This document shows, piece after piece, positions 25,201-32,157 of a stretch of DNA of 64,000 nt. Under the pieces are notes generated by a model. The model ran no database searches, was not told the DNA's origin, and saw only the letters and a list, made by a program, of their open reading frames with translations. How positions within the stretch are numbered: position 1 is the first letter of the stretch; each line of letters starts with the position of its first letter. This DNA is from UBA1926 sp036732005 (lineage in GTDB: Bacteria; Planctomycetota; Phycisphaerae; Phycisphaerales; UBA1924): positions 17,241-81,240 of the forward strand of contig DAINDF010000014.1 of assembly GCA_036732005.1 (NCBI GenBank), written 5' to 3'. The translations under genes and the position numbers were made by a program.

Positions 25201-25680
25201 TCAGGCCGCGTCGCGCTCGGCCGCGAAGTCCGCGAGCTCCTCGAGCGCCTTGAGCTCGTCCTTGGTGAACCGGCGCTCCCACCCCTTGGGGCGGACATTC
25301 GCGGGCGCGTCCGCCCGCTCGCACCAGTCCTCGGCGTTCCGCAGGTTCAACTGGCTCGGCATCGTCTTGCGGTAGCCGAGCAGGCGGATGACCTCGAGCA
25401 CATCCGACCACGCCGGGAACGCGACGCGGTTGGACTGCTTGAACGCGTCGATCGCCATCAGGAACAGGAACTGCTCGGGGGTCATCTCCCCCTCGTCGGC
25501 GGCCCGCTGCGCATCGCTCAGGCGTCGCCCCGCCCCGCGACGGCGCTCGAGGCCCGAGGGCGACCCGCCCGAACCCGCGACGAGCCGGCGGTCGATCCCC
25601 GTCCTCCGGTCGACCACCCCGCCCATCTCCGCCGCCGTCGTCGGCTTCCCGCTCGCCTTGCTGCCCGGTTGCTCGCTCAT
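25201..25680 (-). CDS. Hypothetical soluble protein
   Basis: A 159-residue protein with a polar, low-complexity N-terminal third containing VDRRTGIDRRLVAGSGG and LERRRGAGRRL (basic DRR/GRR tracts), then a helical domain (EMTPEQFLFLMAIDAFKQSNRVAFPAWSDVLEVIRLLGYRKT). It ends with an acidic helix KDELKALEELADFAAERDAA. The central domain is compact and looks conserved, and basic tracts could bind nucleic acid, but I recognise no family. Same strand as the acidic gene at 25744, 63 bases downstream of it. Confidence 0.65.
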   Translation of the reverse strand: MSEQPGSKASGKPTTAAEMGGVVDRRTGIDRRLVAGSGGSPSGLERRRGAGRRLSDAQRAADEGEMTPEQFLFLMAIDAFKQSNRVAFPAWSDVLEVIRLLGYRKTMPSQLNLRNAEDWCERADAPANVRPKGWERRFTKDELKALEELADFAAERDAA

Positions 25681-25743
25681 GCCGTCGACCTCGGGGATGG
25701 ACCCGCGCAGGCCGGCCGACTTCAGCCGGGCTAGGCGGGCGGT

Positions 25744-25980
25744 TCAGAGGTCGTCATCATCGGAGAACCCGCCCTCCTCCTCCTCGTCTTCGTCCTCAAA
25801 GTCGTCGAACTCGTCGAACGAGTCCTCAGAATCGTCATCGTCGCCGAACTCGTCCGCGTCCGAGAAATCGTCCTCGTCCTCGTCGTAGTCGCAGACGGGG
25901 TCGAGCAACGCCACGCCGCCGCCAAGGGTCGTCTCGTCGAGGTCAACGCCGCTCATCAGTTCGAATGCACCAGTCAGCAT
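25744..25980 (-). CDS. Small highly acidic protein
   Basis: A 78-residue protein. The first 35 residues (MLTGAFELMSGVDLDETTLGGGVALLDP) look ordered; the remaining 40 are nearly all Asp, Glu, Ser and Phe, with aromatic residues spaced among acids. The ATG at 25980 has GGAGGAA 7 bases upstream, a strong site, so a longer frame start is not needed. Function unknown; acidic tails of this type can bind cations or mimic nucleic acid. Its upstream region runs into GC-rich low-complexity sequence and the assembly gap. Confidence 0.6.
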   Translation of the reverse strand: MLTGAFELMSGVDLDETTLGGGVALLDPVCDYDEDEDDFSDADEFGDDDDSEDSFDEFDDFEDEDEEEEGGFSDDDDL

Positions 25981-26226
25981 GACACAGTTCCTCCGCACCA
26001 CGGGACCCGCCCGATGCGCGGCAGCGTAGCCGCCCGAGAACCGGAGTCAACACCCCGCCCCCACCCCCTCGCGCCCCAGACGGGTACCATGCCCATCGAC
26101 CCCGCCCGAACCCCCAACAACACCCCCCGGGGGGGGAAGAAGGAGAGCCCCAAGCCGGCCCCCCCCCCCCACGCGCCCAACCAGCGCGCGCGCGCACGCC
26201 AGACCCCACCCGGCCCGAGGCGCGAC

Positions 26227-26236
26227 GNNNNNNNNN
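26227..26236. other. Assembly gap (10 N) in GC-rich low-complexity DNA
   Basis: Exactly ten N. The flanks (about 26060-26260) are runs of C and G, including CCCCCCGGGGGGG, where reads commonly fail. True gap length is unknown, and open frames across it should not be trusted. The 283-base stretch 25981-26263 otherwise shows no gene. Confidence 0.98.
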
Positions 26237-26263
26237 NACCCCCTCCCACACCCCCGAGGACGG

Positions 26264-26902
26264 ATGACCGAAACCCCCGCCCAACCCCCCCAACACGGGC
26301 TCGACATCCGCGCCGGCATCCTCGCCGTCGCCCTCCCGGGCCTCGGGCACATCGCCCGCGGAGAGGCCCGCCGTGGCCTCTTCGCCGGCGGGGCCGTCCT
26401 CGCCATGTTCTTCGGCGGCATGCTCATCGGGGGCATCGACATCGTCGACAGCCGGGAGGACAAGTGGTGGTTCTACGGGCAGGCCCTTGTCGGCCCCCTC
26501 GCCTTCGGCGTCGACTGGGTCCACCAGAACCAGTTCAAGGCCTACGGCATCCCCGCCGAACTCGACGAGGCCCGCGGCGTGACCGTCTGGCGCTCCACCT
26601 CGCGCCAGCTCCAGGCCGAGCACCGCCTCCGCAGCGTCTTCCCCTCGGAGACCCGCCGGACCGTCGAGGTCGCCGTCATCGAAGGAAACTCCGGCACGCC
26701 CGTGACCCGACACCTCCCCGTCGCCGTCCCCGCCGGGCCCGACCAGGGACCCCCCAACGAGAAGGGGCTCGCCAAGGTCAACGAGATCGGCACGCTCTAC
26801 GCCCTCTGCGCGGGAATGCTCAACCTCATCGTCATCCTCGACGCGCTCTTCCCCAGCCTCAACCGGGCCAGGCCCTCGCGAAAGGACCCCGCCCATGCCT
26901 GA
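26264..26902 (+). CDS. Multi-pass membrane protein, unknown function
   Basis: A 212-residue protein with an N-terminal PGLGHIARGEARRGLFAGG motif (about 23-42), which is seen in several families of small bacterial membrane proteins of unknown function (DUF6677/TM2-like from memory). Hydrophobic segments at about 38-58, 72-85 and 180-200 flank a soluble loop. It begins 27 bases after the assembly gap and has no good ribosome site, so the start is provisional. It overlaps the next small membrane gene by 8 bases, and the two probably form a unit. Confidence 0.72.
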   Translation: MTETPAQPPQHGLDIRAGILAVALPGLGHIARGEARRGLFAGGAVLAMFFGGMLIGGIDIVDSREDKWWFYGQALVGPLAFGVDWVHQNQFKAYGIPAELDEARGVTVWRSTSRQLQAEHRLRSVFPSETRRTVEVAVIEGNSGTPVTRHLPVAVPAGPDQGPPNEKGLAKVNEIGTLYALCAGMLNLIVILDALFPSLNRARPSRKDPAHA

Positions 26903-27143
26903 ACTCCTCTGCCTCGCCTACACCCCGTTCATCGACCCGCTCAACCTGCACGCCGTCTGGTTCTGGCTCCTCCTCCCCCTCGCGGCCCTGATCGCCATCG
27001 CGTACAAGGCCGTCCGCGTGCCGGACATGGCGCTCTACTGGAAGCAAACCGCCCTGTTCACGGCCCAGATCATCCTCGGCATCGTCGGGCTCTATGTCTT
27101 CTGCCTCGTCGTCCTCAACGCCGTCCTCCCCATGCTGGTCTGA
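26895..27143 (+). CDS. Small two-pass membrane protein
   Basis: An 82-residue protein with two long hydrophobic segments (about 20-40, WFWLLLPLAALIAIAY, and 52-80, LFTAQIILGIVGLYVFCLVVLNAVL). It overlaps the upstream membrane gene by 8 bases and so is likely co-translated, and could be its partner subunit. A 28-base gap separates it from the convergent repressor gene. No family recognised. Confidence 0.7.
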   Translation: MPELLCLAYTPFIDPLNLHAVWFWLLLPLAALIAIAYKAVRVPDMALYWKQTALFTAQIILGIVGLYVFCLVVLNAVLPMLV

Positions 27144-27171
27144 CCCCGCGGCGCCTCCGTGCCGCCGGGGC

Positions 27172-28074
27172 CTACACCTCCCGCATCACCTTCACCGCCC
27201 GGTACAGCCCCGCCACCGCCTCGCGCGGCAGCCGCCTCGGCGCATACCGGCTGTTGATCGGCTGCAGGCGGATCATCTCCGCCTCACCCTCGCGCTCGAA
27301 GTAGACACGCTTAAAGGTCGATTCGTCGTCCTCGGCGAGACGGGCGTAGCAGTCGTCCCCGTCCGCGATCGCCCGGGCCGGGCTGAAGATCACGATGTCC
27401 CCCTCGCGGTACGCCGGCTCCATCGAGTCCCCCACCACCCGCGCCGCGAACGCGTCGGGGTCGTGCAGGTCGGGGCAACGCACATACTCGTCCGCCACGC
27501 GCGCGGGGAACCCAAGGTCGGTGAACCCCGCCGGGTACCCCGCCGAGACCCGGTTGATCAGCGGCACCTCGAACGGCAACTCGATCGGCGACGCCGCCGC
27601 GCGAGACTCCGGGTCGATCGCCTCCACCAGCCGCTGGAACTCCCCGGTGCGGTAGGCCTCGTCGAGCCCCCCCCGGGGCCGGCCCTGCTCGTCCAGCCCC
27701 CCCGAGGCCAGCAGATCGCGCAGCCGGCGGATCGCCTCGGCCTGCCCCCTCGCCCGCGAGACATCCTCGCGGACCGGCTCGGGGACCCTCCCCCACGCCG
27801 CAAGCCGGACCAGCCTCCCCGCCTCCACCCCCACCGCCGACTCGATCCGCCGGAGGATCTCCTCGCTCGGCGGGCCCTTCTGCCCCCGCTCGATCGCCCA
27901 GAGGTAGGACTTCACGCACCCGCAGCGGTCGGCCAATTCCTGCAATGACAACCCCGAGGCGACCCGGTGCTCACGCAGCACCGACCCAAGCCGAACCCAT
28001 GCCTCCCGGGCCGACGGCTCGGGACGCGGGCCCCGCCCCCGCTCTCCGGGTCTCGGGGTCGGCGCCTCACCCAT
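27172..28074 (-). CDS. LexA/CI-type self-cleaving repressor (XRE HTH + S24 peptidase)
   Basis: A 300-residue regulator. Residues about 29-83 form an XRE helix-turn-helix (VLREHRVASGLSLQELADRCGC). After a linker comes an S24 domain: an Ala-Gly cleavage site at 178-179 (RVSAGYP), the nucleophile Ser217 in VVGDSMEP and the general base Lys255 in STFKRVYF, with spacing close to that of LexA and lambda CI. This implies RecA-stimulated autocleavage and SOS induction. The ATG at 28074 has GAGGGGG upstream; the frame is open further up but there is low-complexity. It is divergent from the HTH/ABC-GNAT/terminase unit and probably represses it through the repeats at 28250-28433. Confidence 0.85.
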   Translation of the reverse strand: MGEAPTPRPGERGRGPRPEPSAREAWVRLGSVLREHRVASGLSLQELADRCGCVKSYLWAIERGQKGPPSEEILRRIESAVGVEAGRLVRLAAWGRVPEPVREDVSRARGQAEAIRRLRDLLASGGLDEQGRPRGGLDEAYRTGEFQRLVEAIDPESRAAASPIELPFEVPLINRVSAGYPAGFTDLGFPARVADEYVRCPDLHDPDAFAARVVGDSMEPAYREGDIVIFSPARAIADGDDCYARLAEDDESTFKRVYFEREGEAEMIRLQPINSRYAPRRLPREAVAGLYRAVKVMREV

Positions 28075-28249
28075 CGCGGCCCCCCCCTCGGCGGGCCGAC
28101 CCGCCGGGAACCGGCCGGGCGCGGGCCCCGGTGGGCCGGCGCGGACCTCCCCCTTGGATAGGGCCCCCCGCCCCGGGCCCCTCCTCCCGAACGACCCGGA
28201 CTGTGCGCTGTTTCCTGTCACTTCCGTACGAAACCCTTGCGACTTGTTC

Positions 28250-28433
28250 ACCGATCAGAGATACATTGCACTGTTCGTTCACTGAAAAGTGTACACACAA
28301 ATATCGGGAGGTTTGGACGGTGAGCACACAATCTTGTGGAAACGGCGTGAACATGGGGGTGTCCGATTCGAGGCCCCGGGCCCGGCGGATCGTTCGAGAT
28401 CCAAACACCGATCAATATCTTACCGATCAGAGA
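28250..28433. promoter_or_regulatory. Repeated ACCGATCA elements in the AT-rich divergent control region
   Basis: ACCGATCAGAGA occurs at 28250-28261 and again at 28422-28433, with a related ACCGATCAATAT at 28407-28418. The first lies in the divergent gap; the other two fall inside the 5' part of the HTH gene. Local base composition drops sharply in GC, standing out from the whole window. Spacing and repetition fit operator sites for the divergent repressor. Confidence 0.5.
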
Positions 28434-29036
28434 CTGATCGAAACACCCCGATGCGACAGTTCTGCCCAAACACCTTCCCCGCGCGTCACGATCCCGCGGC
28501 CCGCGGCCGGACGCACCCGGACCGCCGATCCGGCCCTCTGGAGGCAGGTCGCCGCCGAGGCCTCCATCCGCCGGCGCGATCGGCAGGAGCACGCGCGCAC
28601 CCTGGTGGAGCGTGCCGCGTGGCTCCCCCCCGACGACCGCGAACTCGTCGAGGCGGTCTTCGGCGAGGGCATCAGCGTCGCCGCATTCGTCCGCCGCCGC
28701 CGGCAGCGCGGCAATGACCTCGCCCCCTGCCGCCGCGAACAGGGCCGAACGATCCCGCTTACCGCCCGGACCGCCCGGACCCGGCTGCGCCGGCTCACCG
28801 AACGCGTCCTCTCGCCGCGCTACGCCTTTGTCATCGCAAACCGGTCACTCTGGACCGGCCCCATGCGCCGGGCGGCGTTCGCGTGCGTCGTGCAGGGCCT
28901 CTCGCTCCGCGAGGCCTCCGCCCGGCTCGGGATGAGCCTGCACGCGGTGCGGCGGCACCTCGACGCGGTGGATGCCCTCTTCACCGCGCACGCCGAGCAG
29001 ACCCGCGCCGGCGCCCCGAGGGGAGGGAGGCCATGA
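28320..29036 (+). CDS. Helix-turn-helix protein, sigma region-4-like
   Basis: A 238-residue protein with a GTG start preceded by GGGAGG (28306-28311). The N-terminal 60 residues are polar; the middle is helical and basic (ASIRRRDRQEHARTLVERAAWLPPDDRELVEAVF). The C-terminal segment FACVVQGLSLREASARLGMSLHAVRRHLDAV is a clear HTH of the sigma70 region 4/LuxR type. It may be the activator or sigma-like factor of the module. Its stop overlaps the next gene by four bases (ATGA). The 5' part of the gene is lower in GC than the rest. No specific family recognised. Confidence 0.72.
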   Translation: MSTQSCGNGVNMGVSDSRPRARRIVRDPNTDQYLTDQRLIETPRCDSSAQTPSPRVTIPRPAAGRTRTADPALWRQVAAEASIRRRDRQEHARTLVERAAWLPPDDRELVEAVFGEGISVAAFVRRRRQRGNDLAPCRREQGRTIPLTARTARTRLRRLTERVLSPRYAFVIANRSLWTGPMRRAAFACVVQGLSLREASARLGMSLHAVRRHLDAVDALFTAHAEQTRAGAPRGGRP

Positions 29037-30364
29037 GCACCCACCCGAGCGAACGCGTCCTGCGGGCGCTCGCGCCCTTCGGGCTCACCCCCGCGCGGGC
29101 CGCCCGCGCCGCGCCGGTCGACCACGCCGAGCGGGCCGCGGGCCTCCTCCTCGAGGACTTCGCCCGCCACCCGGGGGGACGGGTCGCGCTGGTCACCGGG
29201 CCCAGCGGGTCGGGCAAGTCGTGCGTGGTGCGCGCGCTGGGGCGCCGGCTCGGCGCGGCGGCATCGGCCCACGAGACACGCCTCCACGGCGCCCGCGCCC
29301 TCGCCGAGCACGCCCCGGGGGTCGGGCTCGACGACTGGCTCGGGACCCTCGCCCTGGCGGGGCTGGCCGACGCGAGGCTGCTCGCGACGCCCGCGGGCGC
29401 GCTCTCCAACGGGGAACGCGCCCGCCTGCGTCTGGCGGTCGCGATGTCGCGGGCCCGCTCGGGCTGGCTCCTGGTCGACGAGTTCTGCTCCACGCTCGAC
29501 CGCGAGACCGCGGCGGGCGTCGCGGCCTCGCTCCGGCGCTGGGCGAGCCGGGCCGGGGCCCGTGTCGTCGCGGCGGCTGGGAACGACGACCTCGTCCGCC
29601 TGCTCGGGCCCGATCTGGTCGTCCGCTGCTCGCCCGGGGCCGTCGCGGCCTTCGAGCCCGGGCCGGGTGTGGCCCGGGGCCCGCGCGTGCGCATCGAGAC
29701 CGGCGACGCCGATGACCTCCGGCCGCTTTCCCCGCACCACTACCGGTCCGGCCGGCCCGCCGCCGCCTGCCGCGTGCTCCGCGCGGTGGTCCGGGGCCCC
29801 GGGGGCGATCGCGTGGCGGGCGTGCTGGTGGTGAGTTGCCCGACGCTCAACGGCGCATGGCGTGACCTGATCTGGCCCGGGCGCTACACGGGGACCGACC
29901 GGGCCCGGGTCGCGCGCCGGCTCAACCGCGAGGTCCGCCGGATCAGCCGCGTGATCGTCGACCCGCGCGACCGGGGCCGGGGGATCGCGCACCGGCTCGT
30001 GCGCGCATACCTCGACGGCCCGCTGACCCCGGCGACCGAGGCCGTCGCGTCGATGGGCCGCCTCTCCCCGTTCGGCGCCCGCGCGGGCATGACCGCCTAC
30101 CCCATGCCGCCACGCCCCGCCGACGACCGCCTGGCCGACATGCTCGACGCGGTCGGCGTGCAGCCCTGGCAACTGCTCGACCCGGCCCGCGTCGATCGCC
30201 TGCGGGGCTCGCCGCTGGCGCGGCGGGAACTGACGGCCTGGGCGAGGTCGGTCGCGTCGTCGATCCCCAAGCCGTTGCGGGGATGGACCGACCCGTTCGA
30301 CCTCGCGCCGCTCGCGGCGGGCCGGCTGTGCGCCCCGCCCGTGGCGTACGGGCATGTGCGATGA
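29033..30364 (+). CDS. ABC-type ATPase fused to a GNAT acetyltransferase domain
   Basis: A 443-residue soluble fusion. N-terminal ABC half: Walker A GPSGSGKS (56-63), signature LSNGE (124-128), Walker B WLLVDEF (145-151) and D-loop STLD (153-156); the switch His is replaced (AAGNDD). C-terminal half is a GNAT fold: motif A VIVDPRDRGRGIAHRLV (307-323) binds acetyl-CoA, followed by SMGRLSPFGARAGM. The layout matches what I recall as COG2401, ABC ATPase fused to acetyltransferase, known from archaea and phage-like contexts, but no membrane partner exists. Here it sits between an HTH gene (4-base overlap) and a terminase gene. Role unknown; ATP-driven acetyl transfer to a small molecule, protein or DNA is speculation. 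Confidence 0.85.
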   Translation: MSTHPSERVLRALAPFGLTPARAARAAPVDHAERAAGLLLEDFARHPGGRVALVTGPSGSGKSCVVRALGRRLGAAASAHETRLHGARALAEHAPGVGLDDWLGTLALAGLADARLLATPAGALSNGERARLRLAVAMSRARSGWLLVDEFCSTLDRETAAGVAASLRRWASRAGARVVAAAGNDDLVRLLGPDLVVRCSPGAVAAFEPGPGVARGPRVRIETGDADDLRPLSPHHYRSGRPAAACRVLRAVVRGPGGDRVAGVLVVSCPTLNGAWRDLIWPGRYTGTDRARVARRLNREVRRISRVIVDPRDRGRGIAHRLVRAYLDGPLTPATEAVASMGRLSPFGARAGMTAYPMPPRPADDRLADMLDAVGVQPWQLLDPARVDRLRGSPLARRELTAWARSVASSIPKPLRGWTDPFDLAPLAAGRLCAPPVAYGHVR

Positions 30365-30412
30365 ACACCACGGGGCCCGGCCCCGCGATCTCCCCCCCTT
30401 GGGAGATGTGAG

Positions 30413-30616
30413 ATGGGAGCAAGGAGATCGACCGTCCCCCCGCCGGCCCCGGCGCCGGCCCAGGATGAACTGCCCCGCACGCTGACCTTCGCGCTGCCCG
30501 CGGCGGACCGGGCCGCGGTGCTGCGGGTGCTGCGGCGCTACTCGACCGACCGGGCCGAGGCGCTGCGTCTGGCGCTGGGCCTGGGCACCGAGCCCGGGAA
30601 GAAGGTGCGGGGTTGA
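30413..30616 (+). CDS. Small protein upstream of terminase, possible ribbon-helix-helix or small terminase-like
   Basis: A 67-residue protein with a Pro/Ala-rich N-terminus, then LPRTLTFALPAADRAAVLRVLRRYSTDRAEALRLALGL, a strand-helix-helix pattern that would fit a ribbon-helix-helix DNA-binding fold. The ATG is preceded by GGGAG. It overlaps the terminase start by four bases (TTGA). Position suggests a small DNA-recognition partner of the terminase, but this is inferred from context only. Confidence 0.6.
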   Translation: MGARRSTVPPPAPAPAQDELPRTLTFALPAADRAAVLRVLRRYSTDRAEALRLALGLGTEPGKKVRG

Positions 30617-32124
30617 GCGGGGCGAACGGGCCGGCGGGCCCGCGGCCCGAGACGCCCGACGCGCTGCACGCGTGGCTTTCCGAGTGGCTGGGGCTGCGCG
30701 TGCCGCGGCGGGCGCTGCTCGACGGGCACGACGCGCCGTTCGATTACCTGTGCCACGCGTTCTTCGACGCCGGGTGCCCGGACGGCGGCGCCGATCCCGC
30801 GGACGCCGCCGGGGCGTCGCGCGACGCCGTCGTGTGGGCCAACCGGGGCGGGGGCAAGACCTTCCTCGCGGCCGTGGCGACGCTGCTCGACCTGGTGTTC
30901 AAGCCGACGATCGAGGTCCGCGTGCTCGCGGGCTCGATGGACCAGGCCAAGCGGATGCACGCCCACCTGCGCGCGCTGATCGAGGGATCGGAGCTCTTCG
31001 GTGAGGTCGAGGGGCGGATCACCGAGAAGCGGCTGCGGCTCCGGAACGGGTCGAATGTTGAATTGCTCGCGCAGAGCCAGACCTCGGTCCGCGGCACCCG
31101 CGTGCAGAAACTCCGGTGCGACGAGGTGGAGCTGTTCGACCCCGAGGTGTGGGAGGCCGCCCAGTTGACCACGCGGAGCAAGCGCTGCGGCGAGGTCTGG
31201 GTGCCCGGGACCATCGAGTGCCTGAGCACGATGCATGTGCCGTACGGGCTGATGTACCGCCTCGTGCGCGAGTGCGGGGAGGGCGCGGGCCGGCGCCTGT
31301 TCAAGTGGGGCGTGGTCGATGTGCTGGACCGCTGCGGGCCCGAGCACGACTGCGGGTCGTGCGCGCTGCACGGGGCGTGCGGGGGTCGGGCCAAGGCGCG
31401 TGACGCGGCGGGCGAGACGCCCGGGCATGTGCCCGTGCCGGACGCGCTGCGGCTCATGTCGCGGGTCGGGGCGTCGACCTGGGAGGCCGAGATGCTCTGT
31501 GTGCGCACGCGCCGGGACGACTGCGTGCTCCCCGAGTTCGACCGGGACCGGCATGTCTTCCGGTCGTTCGACCCCGGATCGGCCGGGGTGTGGGTCGCGG
31601 GGATGGACTTCGGGATCCGCTCGCCGACGGTGGTGCTGTGGGGGGCGGTGGACGGCTCGGGGGTGCTGCGAATCGTGAGCGAGCGTGTGGCGAGCGGGGA
31701 GATCGTCTCGCGGCACGCCGAGGTGATCCGCGCGGGCGGGGCGGGCCCGCTCGCGCCGTTCCCCGTGCCGTCGTGGATCGGCGTCGACCCGGCGGGGCGG
31801 CAGCGCAGCGAGCAGACGGGCGTGAGCGCGGTCGAGGTGCTCCGCAAGGCGGGGCTGTGTGTGCGCGACCGCCGCCTCGGGCTGTCGGCGGGGCTCGACC
31901 TGCTCCGGGCGCGGCTCGCGCCCGCGTCGGGGGCGCCGACGCTGCTGGTGCACGGGTCGTGCACGCGGCTGATCGAGTCGCTCGAGCGGTACCGGTATCC
32001 GCCCGACGACCCGGCGAGCACGACGCCGGTCAAGGACGGATCGGACCACGCCGTGGACGCGCTGCGGTACCTCGTGCAGAACCTCGACGCGGGCTACCGG
32101 ACGGCGCGGGGGCGGTATCTCTGA
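30613..32124 (+). CDS. Phage-type terminase large subunit-like protein
   Basis: A 503-residue protein with ATPase and nuclease halves. Walker A-like NRGGGKT is at 77-83, Walker B with catalytic Glu in RCDEVE at 168-173 (Asp170, Glu171), and coupling-like segment TTRSKRCGEVWVPGTIE after it. The RNase H-fold nuclease has Asp332 in AGMDFGIRSPTV, Asp392 in IGVDPAGR and Asp478/482 in KDGSDHAVDALRYLV, the order typical of TerL. Between the halves, Cys241, 247, 250 and 256 form a compact Cys cluster that may bind a metal. TTG start, overlapping the small upstream gene by four bases. No portal, capsid or protease genes follow: the next gene is a convergent AsmA-like host gene 33 bases away. Confidence 0.87.
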   Translation: MSGANGPAGPRPETPDALHAWLSEWLGLRVPRRALLDGHDAPFDYLCHAFFDAGCPDGGADPADAAGASRDAVVWANRGGGKTFLAAVATLLDLVFKPTIEVRVLAGSMDQAKRMHAHLRALIEGSELFGEVEGRITEKRLRLRNGSNVELLAQSQTSVRGTRVQKLRCDEVELFDPEVWEAAQLTTRSKRCGEVWVPGTIECLSTMHVPYGLMYRLVRECGEGAGRRLFKWGVVDVLDRCGPEHDCGSCALHGACGGRAKARDAAGETPGHVPVPDALRLMSRVGASTWEAEMLCVRTRRDDCVLPEFDRDRHVFRSFDPGSAGVWVAGMDFGIRSPTVVLWGAVDGSGVLRIVSERVASGEIVSRHAEVIRAGGAGPLAPFPVPSWIGVDPAGRQRSEQTGVSAVEVLRKAGLCVRDRRLGLSAGLDLLRARLAPASGAPTLLVHGSCTRLIESLERYRYPPDDPASTTPVKDGSDHAVDALRYLVQNLDAGYRTARGRYL

Positions 32125-32157
32125 CGGGCGAGCGTCGGCACGCCCCGGGGCGCCCGC

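Noticed and set aside
26014..26991. Open frames running through the N gap
   Set aside because: The gap length is arbitrary, and the sequence is Pro/Arg low-complexity; not interpretable.
27172..32124. Intact prophage
   Set aside because: No capsid, portal, tail, lysis or integrase gene and no att-like direct repeat seen, so it is described as a phage-like module only.
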